Shown here in pieces: positions 19,175 through 27,547 of a stretch of 64,000 nt of DNA. Position 1 is the stretch's first letter. The number at the start of each line of letters is the position of its first letter. This stretch comes from Vibrio penaeicida (GTDB taxonomy: Bacteria > Pseudomonadota > Gammaproteobacteria > Enterobacterales > Vibrionaceae), in contig NZ_BFAQ01000055.1 in NCBI RefSeq assembly GCF_002933855.1, positions 34,196-98,195 on the forward strand. The letters are read 5' to 3'. Position numbers and translations under genes: made by a program. The notes beneath the pieces are model-generated. The model ran no database searches. It was not told the origin of the DNA and saw nothing but the letters and a program-made list of their open reading frames with translations.

Positions 19175-19987
19175 ATGTCTTACGTAAAACCTGCTGAATT
19201 CGTTCAAACTATGATTGATGCTGGCGAAAGCAAAGTGTTCATGTCTACGCGTGATACGCTAATTCGCGGGATCATGGCTGGCGCTGTATTAGCGATTGCC
19301 GTTGCCGTAGCGATTACCGCTGCAGTACAAACGGGTATTCCAATTGTTGGTGCGTTAGTGTTTCCCGTCGGTTTTTGTATCTTAAACTTAATGGGTTTTG
19401 ATTTGTTGACGGGCGTATTTGCTTTGGCACCGTTAGCATTATTCGAGAAACGTCCAGGTGTAACCAAAGCGGGCATACTGCGTAATTGGTTGCTTGTCGG
19501 TTTAGGTAACCTAATTGGCGCTTTGTCTGTTGCTTTCCTTGTCGCGCTTACCTTCACAATGAACTTCAGCATGGACCCAGGAGCAGTGGGGCAAGCGTTT
19601 ATTAAAGCATCGACCTCTCGTACTCTTGGCTTTGCAGAACATGGTATGGATGGCTGGATTACCGTTTTTGTTAAAGGCATTCTGTGTAACTGGATGGTAT
19701 CGCTAGGCGTTGTTGGTGCGATGGTTTCTAAATCCGTGAGCGGTAAAGTTCTGGCAATGTGGTTCCCAATTTTCATTTTCTTTGGCCTTGTATTCGAACA
19801 CGCTGTAGTAAACATGTACCTATTCCCACTTGGCATGATGCTTGGTGCTGAGTTCACCATTACGGATTGGTTAGTATGGAACCAAATTCCAGTGACCTTG
19901 GGTAACTTAGTCGGTGGTCTTCTTATCACGGGTATGAGCCTTTACGTGACTCACGCAAAAACACTTCCAGCTCGCAACGCTAAATAA
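19175..19987 (+). CDS. nirC: Nitrite/formate channel, NirC (FNT family)
   Basis: The 270-residue protein has six hydrophobic segments and FNT motifs: FPVGFCILNLMGFDLLTGVFAL near 60-80 and GILCNWMVSLGV near 168. Position after nirBD and before the siroheme methyltransferase supports nitrite import rather than formate. A strong terminator follows 9 bases after the stop. The 166-base gap from nirD holds a hairpin (CGCTCTC..GAGAGCG, near 19083-19107). Confidence 0.85.
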   Translation: MSYVKPAEFVQTMIDAGESKVFMSTRDTLIRGIMAGAVLAIAVAVAITAAVQTGIPIVGALVFPVGFCILNLMGFDLLTGVFALAPLALFEKRPGVTKAGILRNWLLVGLGNLIGALSVAFLVALTFTMNFSMDPGAVGQAFIKASTSRTLGFAEHGMDGWITVFVKGILCNWMVSLGVVGAMVSKSVSGKVLAMWFPIFIFFGLVFEHAVVNMYLFPLGMMLGAEFTITDWLVWNQIPVTLGNLVGGLLITGMSLYVTHAKTLPARNAK

Positions 19988-19996
19988 ACTATCATT

Positions 19997-20022
19997 GAGC
20001 TCCTTACGAGGAGCTCTTTTTC
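19997..20022 (+). terminator. Rho-independent terminator after nirC
   Basis: GAGCTCCT (19997-20004), loop TACG, and AGGAGCTC (20009-20016) form a perfect 8-bp stem followed by a T-rich tract. It lies 35 bases before cobA, so cobA may be expressed by partial read-through. Confidence 0.85.
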
Positions 20023-20051
20023 TTTTTCTGATGTCACCAATGGAGCTGCCT

Positions 20052-20867
20052 ATGTCTTCTTCTCCAATTGCTTTTGCTGAAAAAACGGTTATCGCTGAAA
20101 AAACAGCTGAGTTGTCTGATAAAAAACGTGTTTCTGCAGAAAACGGATTTGTCTCGTTGGTTGGCGCAGGTCCCGGCGATCCAGACTTACTCACAATGAA
20201 GGGGTATCGTGTTATTCAGCAAGCGGAAGTGGTTGTGTATGACCGCTTGGTATCAAAGGAGATATTAGCGTTAGCAAATGAAAATGCAGAAATGATTTAC
20301 GTAGGTAAAAAGCTGGATTATCACTGTGTGCCTCAGGAGCAGATCAACCAAATCCTAGTGGATAAAGCGAATGAAGGAAAACGCGTGGTTCGCTTAAAAG
20401 GTGGCGACTCGTTCATATTTGGTCGCGGCGGAGAAGAGCTAGAAACACTGGCGGAAAACAACGTTTCTTTTGAAGTGGTTCCGGGTATTACTGCCGCTGC
20501 TGGCGCAACCAGTTATGCGGGTATACCACTCACTCATCGAGACTACACTCAGAGCGTTCAGTTTATTACAGGTCACATTCAAAAAAATGGCCAAGAAATT
20601 CAGTGGGAATCACTCACTCAATCCAACAATACGTTGGTGTTTTATATGGGCCTAAAGCAAAGCGGCAATATCGCGAACAATCTGATCACTCATGGGCTTT
20701 CAGAAGATACGTCGTGCGCTATCATCCAAAAAGGCACCACGAGAGATCAAAAAGTATGGGTGTGTTCATTAAAAGAACTCCCTAGCGTAGCAAAGCAAGC
20801 GGAAAGCCCATCGTTGATTGTTGTTGGGGAAGTCACCCAACTTCACCACAAGCTAAAATGGTGTTAA
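20052..20867 (+). CDS. cobA: Uroporphyrinogen-III C-methyltransferase (siroheme synthesis)
   Basis: This SAM-dependent methyltransferase (271 residues) makes precorrin-2 from uroporphyrinogen III. Motifs are VSLVGAGPGDPDLLT near 35-49, VVYDRLVS near 63, RLKGGDSFIFGRGGEE near 115-130, and GIPLTHRDYTQSVQFITGH near 157-175. It supplies the siroheme needed by NirB, which explains its place in the nir cluster. The ATG at 20052 follows GGAG by six bases. A frame opening at 19995 would lie within the terminator and is rejected. A ~30-residue N-terminal extension precedes the methylase domain. Confidence 0.92.
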   Translation: MSSSPIAFAEKTVIAEKTAELSDKKRVSAENGFVSLVGAGPGDPDLLTMKGYRVIQQAEVVVYDRLVSKEILALANENAEMIYVGKKLDYHCVPQEQINQILVDKANEGKRVVRLKGGDSFIFGRGGEELETLAENNVSFEVVPGITAAAGATSYAGIPLTHRDYTQSVQFITGHIQKNGQEIQWESLTQSNNTLVFYMGLKQSGNIANNLITHGLSEDTSCAIIQKGTTRDQKVWVCSLKELPSVAKQAESPSLIVVGEVTQLHHKLKWC

Positions 20868-21679
20868 CACGTTTCACAGGGCTCAGCGTTATACGCTTTT
20901 TGTAGAAGTGAAATGAGTGGTTCTGATTGACTGAACCTTTTGGTTTCAATCATAGAAACAGCGATACCTGAAGTCCAAGAGTTCATCACTGCGGCACCAT
21001 TGAGCTGCTGTAAGCGTTCAAGCGTTATCGTTTCGCTACGTTGTGGAATTTTAAGCAGTTCGAGTTGCCTTTGAATCATCTGCATCATCGTCCCTTTTAA
21101 CATGTTGGCTTGTGGCCAAATAACGGTTTCACCATCCCAAAAAACGAGATTCCAAATCGTCCCTTCACTCAAATGACCATACTTGTTTATAAAAATGGCG
21201 TCATCAAAACCACGCCGTGTAGCTTGGTGCAAATAATACGTTTTTGCTATTTCTCCCACATGTTTAATTTCAGCGAGCGGTCTTTCATAATTCACCGTTG
21301 CCAATCGGAGTGGACCGTTGGGGCCGTTTGAAGGTGACCCGGTACGAATGAGTACCTTTGGTAGGACATCCATACTGTCTGTTGTAAATTCTCCTTCCAC
21401 TGAATACACCGTGATGGTGAGTGATTGATCCGCAGGTCCATTCTCTATCGCAGTTCGAACGTAAGAGTGTATAAGCCTATCTGGTACTGTTTTACCAAAA
21501 AGTTCGATTGAAGCCTTATGCAATCGGTTCAAATGTAAATCCATTCCCTTAACCATCTTGTTGCGGATTTGAAGAGCTGTGAAGTGTGCAAAGCCAGAAA
21601 AAGCCAATTTTGTTATTTCAGAGGTCGGCACCGATTTTTCATTCAACAGAGTTTGTTCAGCGATTATGTGTTTTGCCAT
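20864..21679 (-). CDS. Class IV (branched-chain/ADCL-type) PLP aminotransferase
   Basis: The 271-residue protein has the fold-type IV signature: RNKMVKGMDLHLNRL near 39-53, KTYYLHQATRRGFDDAIFIN (with the probable PLP lysine in the AKTYYL segment) near 146, and LSEGTIWNLVFW near 167. Known family members are branched-chain aminotransferase, D-amino-acid aminotransferase and 4-amino-4-deoxychorismate lyase. The exact substrate cannot be read. It is driven from a MerR-type promoter and overlaps the cobA stop by four bases on the opposite strand. Confidence 0.75.
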   Translation of the reverse strand: MAKHIIAEQTLLNEKSVPTSEITKLAFSGFAHFTALQIRNKMVKGMDLHLNRLHKASIELFGKTVPDRLIHSYVRTAIENGPADQSLTITVYSVEGEFTTDSMDVLPKVLIRTGSPSNGPNGPLRLATVNYERPLAEIKHVGEIAKTYYLHQATRRGFDDAIFINKYGHLSEGTIWNLVFWDGETVIWPQANMLKGTMMQMIQRQLELLKIPQRSETITLERLQQLNGAAVMNSWTSGIAVSMIETKRFSQSEPLISLLQKAYNAEPCETC

Positions 21680-21718
21680 GATGTAAGATCCTAATTGAAC
21701 TTATGTTTTAGAGCGATT

Positions 21719-21750
21719 AGCATAAACCCTCACAGTACTGTCAGGGTCAA
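21719..21750 (-). promoter_or_regulatory. MerR-type promoter/operator for the aminotransferase gene
   Basis: On the minus strand, TTGACC (21745-21750) and TATGCT (21719-21724) are 20 bases apart. The over-long spacer is filled by a dyad (ACCCTCACAG/CTGTCAGGGT, 21726-21747). A stretched spacer with a central dyad is the hallmark of MerR-family targets. The divergent gene is a MerR regulator, so this is probably its own site. Confidence 0.75.
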
Positions 21751-21759
21751 GGAGGAAAG

Positions 21760-22113
21760 GTGAAGATTGGTGAACTATCCAAGCAAACGGGAGTTATTGT
21801 CCGTATGCTGCGGTATTACGAAGAACATGGATTGCTTAAACCCAATCGAACTCATGCTGGGTATCGCGACTTTGACTCGAAAGAAGTTCGCACGATCGAA
21901 AGGATCAAGCTGCTCAGTGCAGCAGGCATGAATTTGGCTACAATTTTGCAGTTTTTGCCTTGTATCAGGGGGGATGAACCTATTTTTGAGCCATGTGACG
22001 AACTTAGGCAGCTTTTGCGAGAACAAATTAAAATCTCGCATAAGAAGTCTGAAGAATTGGCAGAAAGTCGTAAAACACTTGAGGGTTTCTTGTATCAAAT
22101 TGAGAACAGTTAA
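21760..22113 (+). CDS. MerR-family transcriptional regulator
   Basis: The 117-residue protein begins with a MerR helix-turn-helix and wing (MKIGELSKQTGVIVRMLRYYEEHGLLKP..GYRDF, 1-45) followed by a coiled-coil dimer helix (about 75-115). It is short, with no metal-binding loop motif beyond three scattered Cys. The start is GTG at 21760 after GGAGG. It is divergent from the aminotransferase and likely controls it through the site at 21719-21750. Confidence 0.85.
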   Translation: MKIGELSKQTGVIVRMLRYYEEHGLLKPNRTHAGYRDFDSKEVRTIERIKLLSAAGMNLATILQFLPCIRGDEPIFEPCDELRQLLREQIKISHKKSEELAESRKTLEGFLYQIENS

Positions 22114-22222
22114 AATTAAATAGCTCGTGCTTTCAATGTGAGCTTAAAGAATATAATAAAATACGCTAATCTGACGCGAATTTATTGGCAGGTTTACTCA
22201 TGAAGAAAATAGAGGATATTTG

Positions 22223-22250
22223 AAAGAGAACCGAACAGTGGTTCTCTTTT
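22223..22250. terminator. Bidirectional hairpin terminator
   Basis: AAAGAGAACC (22223-22232) pairs with GGTTCTCTTT (22240-22249) across a 7-base loop with A and T flanks. It lies between the convergent MerR and RTX-like genes. Confidence 0.8.
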
Positions 22251-22280
22251 CAATGCATCACCTCTGTTCCATTAATTTAG

Positions 22281-23282
22281 CTACACATAAGTTGCATCAT
22301 AATCGCTGTCTGTGAAGACTTGGAATGTATCTGTTGATGTTTCAAAGGTAAGGGAAATAAATTCGTCCGAATTAAAATTGTGAGACTCCAAATATGCTGC
22401 TTCCTCAGGAGTAAGGGAATTGGCTTCTGTAATCAATGAGTATTGAAAACCGGGTGACCACTCTTCCATCCATGTACCTGCATTAGAAATAATGAGACCA
22501 AACCCTGTTTCATTTGCTGCATCGTTTAAGGTCAGCATTTCGTTATTCAATATGAGCCCACTATTTTCGCCACTCCCTATAATCGCCTCGAAATTTGAAT
22601 ACATGACATGATTACCGATGTTTGAGTACTCATTACGACCATTTCCTAACTTCAGTATATCGAAGCCAGATCCTCCATCGACAGTGCGAGTCATTGGGTC
22701 ATCTCCAAAACCACCAAATATCTCTTCATAAGTCGCATCAGAAGGGCGCTCTATTCTTGCATTTGGTTTGTTGAGAGCAGAGATATCAACAATATCGTCG
22801 CCTGATCCTGCTGAGATTTCGAACTCGGTGAACTGTGAATTGTAGGAATGGGTTAAAACGATATGATCATTACCAGCGCCGGAATCGATGGTAAAGAGGT
22901 TGCTCCAGTTGGCGTTATTGCTGTACGCAGAGATAGAGATACTGTCAGCGCCATTTCCGGTAGTGATGTCTCCGCGTTTTGCATTTTCAATAATTACGGT
23001 AGAACCATCATGGTTGGTTAATGTTACGTCAACGTCTACAAAATTACTGATCGTTACCGACTGACTTTCACCTTCTACTTTAGCTTCTTTGTAACCTTGC
23101 TTGTTCCATGTATCGGAATAAAGAGAAACGGATTTGCTTGCATCAGGCGCATGTTCTGCTGTTACCCCGTTTTGTACCGAGCTATTGATACCTACAACTG
23201 ATTGAGTTGCGTTTATATCACTTAGATTTGAAGCATTGCCTGTTCCATCAACGTTTGTTGTACCTAAGAATGAGCTGATCAT
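22281..23282 (-). CDS. RTX-like secreted protein of unknown function
   Basis: The 333-residue, acidic, Gly/Asp/Asn-rich protein has no classical signal peptide. It carries degenerate calcium-binding nonapeptide repeats: TGNGADSISI near 109, DSGAGNDHIVL near 134, SAGSGDDIVD near 158 and GGFGDDPMTRTVDGGSGFDIL near 190-210. These features suggest a type I secreted or surface protein. No HlyB/HlyD-type transporter is encoded nearby, so export would depend on genes elsewhere. It stands alone between a terminator and a 470-base AT-rich gap. The function is not recognised. Confidence 0.6.
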   Translation of the reverse strand: MISSFLGTTNVDGTGNASNLSDINATQSVVGINSSVQNGVTAEHAPDASKSVSLYSDTWNKQGYKEAKVEGESQSVTISNFVDVDVTLTNHDGSTVIIENAKRGDITTGNGADSISISAYSNNANWSNLFTIDSGAGNDHIVLTHSYNSQFTEFEISAGSGDDIVDISALNKPNARIERPSDATYEEIFGGFGDDPMTRTVDGGSGFDILKLGNGRNEYSNIGNHVMYSNFEAIIGSGENSGLILNNEMLTLNDAANETGFGLIISNAGTWMEEWSPGFQYSLITEANSLTPEEAAYLESHNFNSDEFISLTFETSTDTFQVFTDSDYDATYV

Positions 23283-23755
23283 ATTAATAATTCCATTTTG
23301 TACTTGGGTATAAGACTTTACTTATAAAAACACTGGAATTATAAACATTTAATAAACCAATAAAATAACCAGAAATGAAAATAATAATAAATTAAGGCAT
23401 TGCGTCATCGGGTTTATTATTTATCTTTACAAAATAGATGATGAGAAGTGGAAGAGTGTGGGAAAGGAACTAGAAGTTACATTATCAATTATTATTGAAC
23501 TTAACAGGCGCTATTTTAAGAATGGTGTCAGTTTGGTTTCAGTTATGAGAGTGTGTCGATTTTAAATGAGTAGACTGAATTTTAAACTGATTGATTTGTT
23601 TCATGTTTCACTTTCCTAAAATAATTCTTCCCATTTAAATTTTTTCTAACTGAATCTGAACTGAGACGGTTGCACGTAAACTTTAGTTCTAAATTAATAA
23701 AGTCATTTAACGACACATTAAAATTAACAACGTCATAGTAAGTTGGAGAAAAATA
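23283..23755. other. AT-rich intergenic region, no gene
   Basis: This gap between divergent genes has a strong A/T bias and holds only short spurious frames. It must carry both promoters. No dyad or repeat stood out. Confidence 0.5.
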
Positions 23756-24226
23756 ATGAGTACAGCACAATCTGAGAATGAAGTTTTTGTAGCCAGCTAT
23801 AAGATTGGTAAGGGGCTTATGGGTGCAAAAGAGTTTATCGTGAACTTGTTGATTAGCCGAGTAGACAACTCAGTAGTCGGTAAGGGGCATATATTCCAAC
23901 CAATTAGTCGACCACTTAATGTTTACACAGAGTTGAACGGTACCTTTAACTACCAATGCACCATGAAAAACTGTCACATCATGCTCAATCTGCAAGGCTA
24001 TCAGCCTTATCCAGGTATTCCGCCTATTGGGATGGATCTACATAACGTTTCACTGCGTGTATTGCTCAATGAAGATTGGAAATCAGGTGTCGCATTCTAC
24101 AGCTATAAAAATGACGAAGGCGTTTGGGTTGAAGAAGAAAACCAACCTGTAACCTTACTTGATGCGAAACAGATTAAGTCTGTCGAGCAGTTTGATTATG
24201 AACCTCGCGAGTTAGCTGAAGCATAA
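23756..24226 (+). CDS. DUF1842-type conserved protein
   Basis: The 156-residue soluble protein has no signal peptide or membrane segment and looks mainly beta. Residues such as FIVNLLISRVDNSVVGKGHIFQ and the Pro/Gly-rich PGIPPIGMDLHNVSLRV segment resemble the DUF1842 family (recalled, not searched). The function is unknown. The start ATG follows TTGGAGAA. A strong 14-bp hairpin terminator follows at 24244, so it is a single-gene transcript. Confidence 0.6.
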   Translation: MSTAQSENEVFVASYKIGKGLMGAKEFIVNLLISRVDNSVVGKGHIFQPISRPLNVYTELNGTFNYQCTMKNCHIMLNLQGYQPYPGIPPIGMDLHNVSLRVLLNEDWKSGVAFYSYKNDEGVWVEEENQPVTLLDAKQIKSVEQFDYEPRELAEA

Positions 24227-24243
24227 CGGAACTTTATAAAAGT

Positions 24244-24278
24244 AGACCAGTTGCAACAACGTTGTAATTGGTCTTTTC
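24244..24278 (+). terminator. Rho-independent terminator after the DUF1842 gene
   Basis: A 14-bp stem (AGACCAGTTGCAAC with GTTGTAATTGGTCT, two G-U pairs, loop AAC) is followed by TTTT. It separates the gene from the tRNA promoter. Confidence 0.85.
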
Positions 24279-24340
24279 GGCTTTTCTGTGTGCGACTTGG
24301 ATAGAATCTGACCGAACAAACAGGAATTTCAAATTTACCG

Positions 24341-24368
24341 TTGACTGAAAACAGAATTGCGATAAAGT
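24341..24368 (+). promoter_or_regulatory. Promoter of the second tRNA array
   Basis: TTGACT (24341-24346) and TAAAGT (24363-24368) with a 16-base spacer are identical in hexamers and spacing to the promoter at 8621. Confidence 0.7.
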
Positions 24369-24474
24369 ACACCTCGTCTTCAGCGCTTAAGGTGCTGAAA
24401 AATAGAAATAGTTAAATCGTTTCTATGATGGTGTCTTACTTCTTCAGTAAACAGCATCGCAAGAATATTGCGTT

Positions 24475-24561
24475 GCCCTGGTGGTGGAATTGGTAGACAC
24501 AAGGGATTTAAAATCCCTCGGCGTTCGCGCTGTGCCGGTTCAAGTCCGGCCCGGGGCACCA
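24475..24561 (+). tRNA. tRNA-Leu (UAA), second copy
   Basis: Same 87-nt sequence as the tRNA-Leu at 8850, with anticodon TAA and encoded CCA. The ~45 bases before it (TGATGGTGTCTTAC.., CAGCATCGCAA..) also match the leader of the first copy, so the two arrays share an origin. Confidence 0.97.
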
Positions 24562-24585
24562 TCAATATACAAAAAAGCAAAAAAT

Positions 24586-24659
24586 GGCGCCTTGGCAGAG
24601 TGGCTATGCAGCGGATTGCAAATCCGTGGACCTCGGTTCGACTCCGGGAGGCGCCTCCA
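24586..24659 (+). tRNA. tRNA-Cys (GCA), third copy
   Basis: Same 74-nt sequence as the copies at 8692 and 9236. Only 24 bases separate it from tRNA-Leu. This array lacks the rtT-like repeat found in the first one. Confidence 0.97.
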
Positions 24660-24853
24660 TTTTCTTGTTCCCTTTCTTTGTAGTTCCTCCCTAAAGAACT
24701 TTATTCCTTAAAAAATTCAGACTCTACTGATTAACCGTTATTTTTGTAGCGTTAGCTCACATCATTAAACACACGTTATTTCCATTCTTTGAATCAGTTA
24801 CTGGTATTGCTAGAGTTAATTAAATACATATTTATTTTATCAATAGGCCAGCC

Positions 24854-25690
24854 ATGCAAATGCGTTTTTTGCTCCTGCTCACTGTTATGTTGTCAGGTTT
24901 TGTCATTGCAGAAACTCCCCAGAAGTACTCTGATACCGAAATGTTAGATAGACCATTAATGGAGCGCTACATTTTGGATGAACTGAAAGCGCTTAGATCG
25001 GAACAGCAATCGCTAGAAAAACGGCTTACTGTGCAGTTTACCGAAAGGGAATTGCAAGTCGCTGACAAGTCATTGAACTATGCGAATGTGACCGTGACGT
25101 ATTTCTTCTACATCATTGCGGGTGTTGCCTCACTTATTGCACTGGTGGGCTGGCAATCGCTCAGGGAATTTAAAAACAACACCAAAGAGATGGCGGATAA
25201 GCGATTGGGTGATATCGCGTTGGAGTATGAAAAAAAATTCTTGGAGCTGGAAAGAGACTTAAAACGTAAAACTCGCATTATTAGCCAAAATAACAAAGAC
25301 ATAGAAGTCATCAATGAAATCCATAATCTGTGGCTACGAGCTCAAAGCATGCCGACGCCAGAGCAAAGAATGGAAGTTTACGATGAAATACTGCGTATTC
25401 GACCGGGGGATTTAGAAGCGATGACCTACAAAGCGGATGCCGCAATGGAAATCCGTGAATACCACTGGGCGTTAAGCTTGTGTAATCGCGTTTTGGATTT
25501 GGATGAATTGAATGGTCCAGCATTGTATCAACGAGCCTGTGCGTATTCTCGCTTAGGTGCAGAAGATCAAGCTATCGAGGATTTGGAAAAAGCCATCCAA
25601 TCTAGCCCATCTGTTCGGGACCATATCTATGAAGAAAAAGACTTCGAACCGCTACGTGGCAATCCGCGTTTCGACGATCTCATCTCCTGA
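24854..25690 (+). CDS. Membrane-anchored TPR protein
   Basis: The 278-residue protein has an N-terminal signal peptide (MQMRFLLLLTVMLSGFVIA), a coiled-coil segment (about 38-70), one transmembrane helix (about 82-102, TVTYFFYIIAGVASLIALVGW), a second charged coiled coil (105-150) and two or three TPR units (about 165-270; YDEILRIRPGDLEAMTYKADAAM, CNRVLDLDELNGPALYQRACAY). It ends EEKDFEPLRGNPRFDDLIS, a tail common in TPR proteins. It is probably a scaffold. The partner is unknown. Confidence 0.75.
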   Translation: MQMRFLLLLTVMLSGFVIAETPQKYSDTEMLDRPLMERYILDELKALRSEQQSLEKRLTVQFTERELQVADKSLNYANVTVTYFFYIIAGVASLIALVGWQSLREFKNNTKEMADKRLGDIALEYEKKFLELERDLKRKTRIISQNNKDIEVINEIHNLWLRAQSMPTPEQRMEVYDEILRIRPGDLEAMTYKADAAMEIREYHWALSLCNRVLDLDELNGPALYQRACAYSRLGAEDQAIEDLEKAIQSSPSVRDHIYEEKDFEPLRGNPRFDDLIS

Positions 25691-25710
25691 TTCTGTCCTT
25701 CACCTATACC

Positions 25711-25743
25711 TATACCCAAGCCACCTCAAGACGCTTGGGTATA
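25711..25743. terminator. Bidirectional hairpin between convergent genes
   Basis: TATACCCAAG (25711-25720) pairs perfectly with CTTGGGTATA (25734-25743). This stem type is frequent between Vibrio genes and here separates the TPR gene from the iron-transport operon. Confidence 0.7.
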
Positions 25744-25756
25744 GAGAAATACAGGA

Positions 25757-26566
25757 TTAGGCAAGGTTCTCTATCGGCTTAGCTGCTCTTGGAATCGCCA
25801 TTGGCGTTTGTGTTTCTGGATCTAGAATAATGCGCGCGTTTAGGTTGAACACCTCGCTAAGCATATTTTCAGTAAATACGTTGTTTGGCGAACCTTGGGC
25901 GTACAAATCGCCAGCTTTTAGAATGATGAGTTCATCGGCATAACGGCATGCTTGGCTTAGATCGTGAAGTACCACTACAACGGTTTTTCCTTGTTTCACA
26001 AGCCGTTCCATTAAGTCGAGCAGCTCGTATTGGTGTGACAAGTCCAGATACGTCGTCGGTTCATCAAGCAAAATGATATCCGTATTTTGTGCCAAAACCA
26101 TGGCAATCCAAACTCGCTGTCGTTGACCTCCTGAAAGTTCATCAACCCTTCTCGTTGCCAATTCGGTCACGCCTGTGGTTTCCATTGCCTCGTCTACGGC
26201 TTGCTTGTCTGCGATTGAAAGCCTTCCCATGGCATTGAGATAAGGTGCGCGACCATATCCCACTAGCTCTTTAACTGTAATGCCTTCAGGAATAATTGGA
26301 GTTTGAGGGAGGAGAGAAACCTGAGTGGCGTATTCTTTATCCTTAAAACCTTGAACCGGTTTGTCGCCATAAAGAAAAACATTCCCTTTAGAAGGCATAA
26401 GTAACCGAACAAGGGATTTTAAAAAGGTCGATTTACCACAGCCATTTGGGCCAATCAGTGCCGTCATTCTTCCTTTTTGAATAGAGGTGCTGAGTGACTC
26501 GATAATGATGTTATGTTGGTATTTTAATTCCAGGTTGTTCACGCGGAATGCAGGTGATTGATTCAT
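25757..26566 (-). CDS. Ferric-siderophore ABC transporter ATPase (FecE/FepC type)
   Basis: The 269-residue ATPase has Walker A GPNGCGKS near 38-45, Q-loop LLPQTP, signature LSGGQRQRVWIAM near 143-155, Walker B IILLDEPTTYLDLSHQ near 164 and a switch His in VVVLHDLSQ. It powers uptake of a ferric siderophore or ferric citrate through the two permeases encoded upstream. It is last in the Fur-boxed operon and starts 3 bases after the previous stop. Confidence 0.9.
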   Translation of the reverse strand: MNQSPAFRVNNLELKYQHNIIIESLSTSIQKGRMTALIGPNGCGKSTFLKSLVRLLMPSKGNVFLYGDKPVQGFKDKEYATQVSLLPQTPIIPEGITVKELVGYGRAPYLNAMGRLSIADKQAVDEAMETTGVTELATRRVDELSGGQRQRVWIAMVLAQNTDIILLDEPTTYLDLSHQYELLDLMERLVKQGKTVVVVLHDLSQACRYADELIILKAGDLYAQGSPNNVFTENMLSEVFNLNARIILDPETQTPMAIPRAAKPIENLA

Positions 26567-26569
26567 AAA

Positions 26570-27547
26570 TTACCAATGTTTGTAACGGCTGAGTAAATAG
26601 ATGAAGTAGGGTGCGCCAATGAAGGCAGTGAGCACACCAGCGGGAAGCTCGATAGGTGGCATTAATATTCGAGCAAATAGGTCGGCGCTGAGTAGTAAAA
26701 CCGCCCCAATGAGAATGGTCGCCGGAATGAGTACAAGGTGGCTCCCTCTAACCATCATTCGTGCCGCGTGTGGTGCAACCAAACCGATAAAGCCAATGTT
26801 GCCACAAATAGAAACGGCCACACACGCCAGCGCAATAGAGACCACCAAAGCAAATAACCGAGTGAATGGCACCGCCACACCCAAACTGTGGGCAGTGTCG
26901 TCGCCTAGGCTGAGGAGATCCAGCTTATAAGCGAAGTAAACCGCAAAAGGCACTAAACAAAGTAACCAAAGGACCAGTGTCGGCACGTGTGTCCAATTTC
27001 GCCCCCAGACTGATCCAGTTAGCCAAACCATTGAGGTATTGATTTCCAGCGGGAAACTCACCAAAAGAAAATCGATACCAGCAGAAAAAACAGCCGCAAG
27101 CGCAATGCCGACCAAGGCAAAAGAGGCGGGTCTATCTAGCAAGCCTTTCGCGAGTAACAACAAAATAAGCGTAGACACGGCTCCGCCCGTGAGCGCGACA
27201 ACAGGCAACCAATGGATGGGCATGTCGTTAAAAAATATATTGGCAACAACAACCGCAAAACTGGCTCCGGACGTTACGCCAAGAATATCGGGCGAGGCTA
27301 ATGGGTTTCTCACGACGCCTTGAACCAGCAACCCAGAGAGCGCTAATGCTCCTCCAACTAAACTTCCCACCAACATTCTCGGCATTCTGTATCCGTACAA
27401 CACAAACTCATGCTCGGTGGACTGCCCGAATAATGTCGAGAATATTTGATCCCATGGAATAACAACCGCGCCTGCGCTAACGTGCCATGTCGCGAATCCT
27501 ACCCAAATAAAACCGAGCAACGCAGTCCAGTGATACCAACGAATCAT
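26570..27547 (-). CDS. Ferric-siderophore ABC permease (FecD/FepG type)
   Basis: The 325-residue FecCD-family permease has about nine hydrophobic segments. Family motifs are RMPRMLVGSLVGGALALSG near 54-72, NPLASPDILGVTSGAS near 82-97 and GNIGFIGLVAPHAARMM near 246-262. It pairs with the FecC/FepD-type permease, whose stop it overlaps by ATGA, and with the downstream ATPase. Confidence 0.9.
   Translation of the reverse strand: MIRWYHWTALLGFIWVGFATWHVSAGAVVIPWDQIFSTLFGQSTEHEFVLYGYRMPRMLVGSLVGGALALSGLLVQGVVRNPLASPDILGVTSGASFAVVVANIFFNDMPIHWLPVVALTGGAVSTLILLLLAKGLLDRPASFALVGIALAAVFSAGIDFLLVSFPLEINTSMVWLTGSVWGRNWTHVPTLVLWLLCLVPFAVYFAYKLDLLSLGDDTAHSLGVAVPFTRLFALVVSIALACVAVSICGNIGFIGLVAPHAARMMVRGSHLVLIPATILIGAVLLLSADLFARILMPPIELPAGVLTAFIGAPYFIYLLSRYKHW

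Noticed and set aside
8692..24659. A tRNA-bounded genomic island carrying cyd and nir
   Set aside because: No integrase or att-like partial tRNA duplication marks an insertion; the genes inside are ordinary Vibrio functions. Kept only as a recombination-prone segment.
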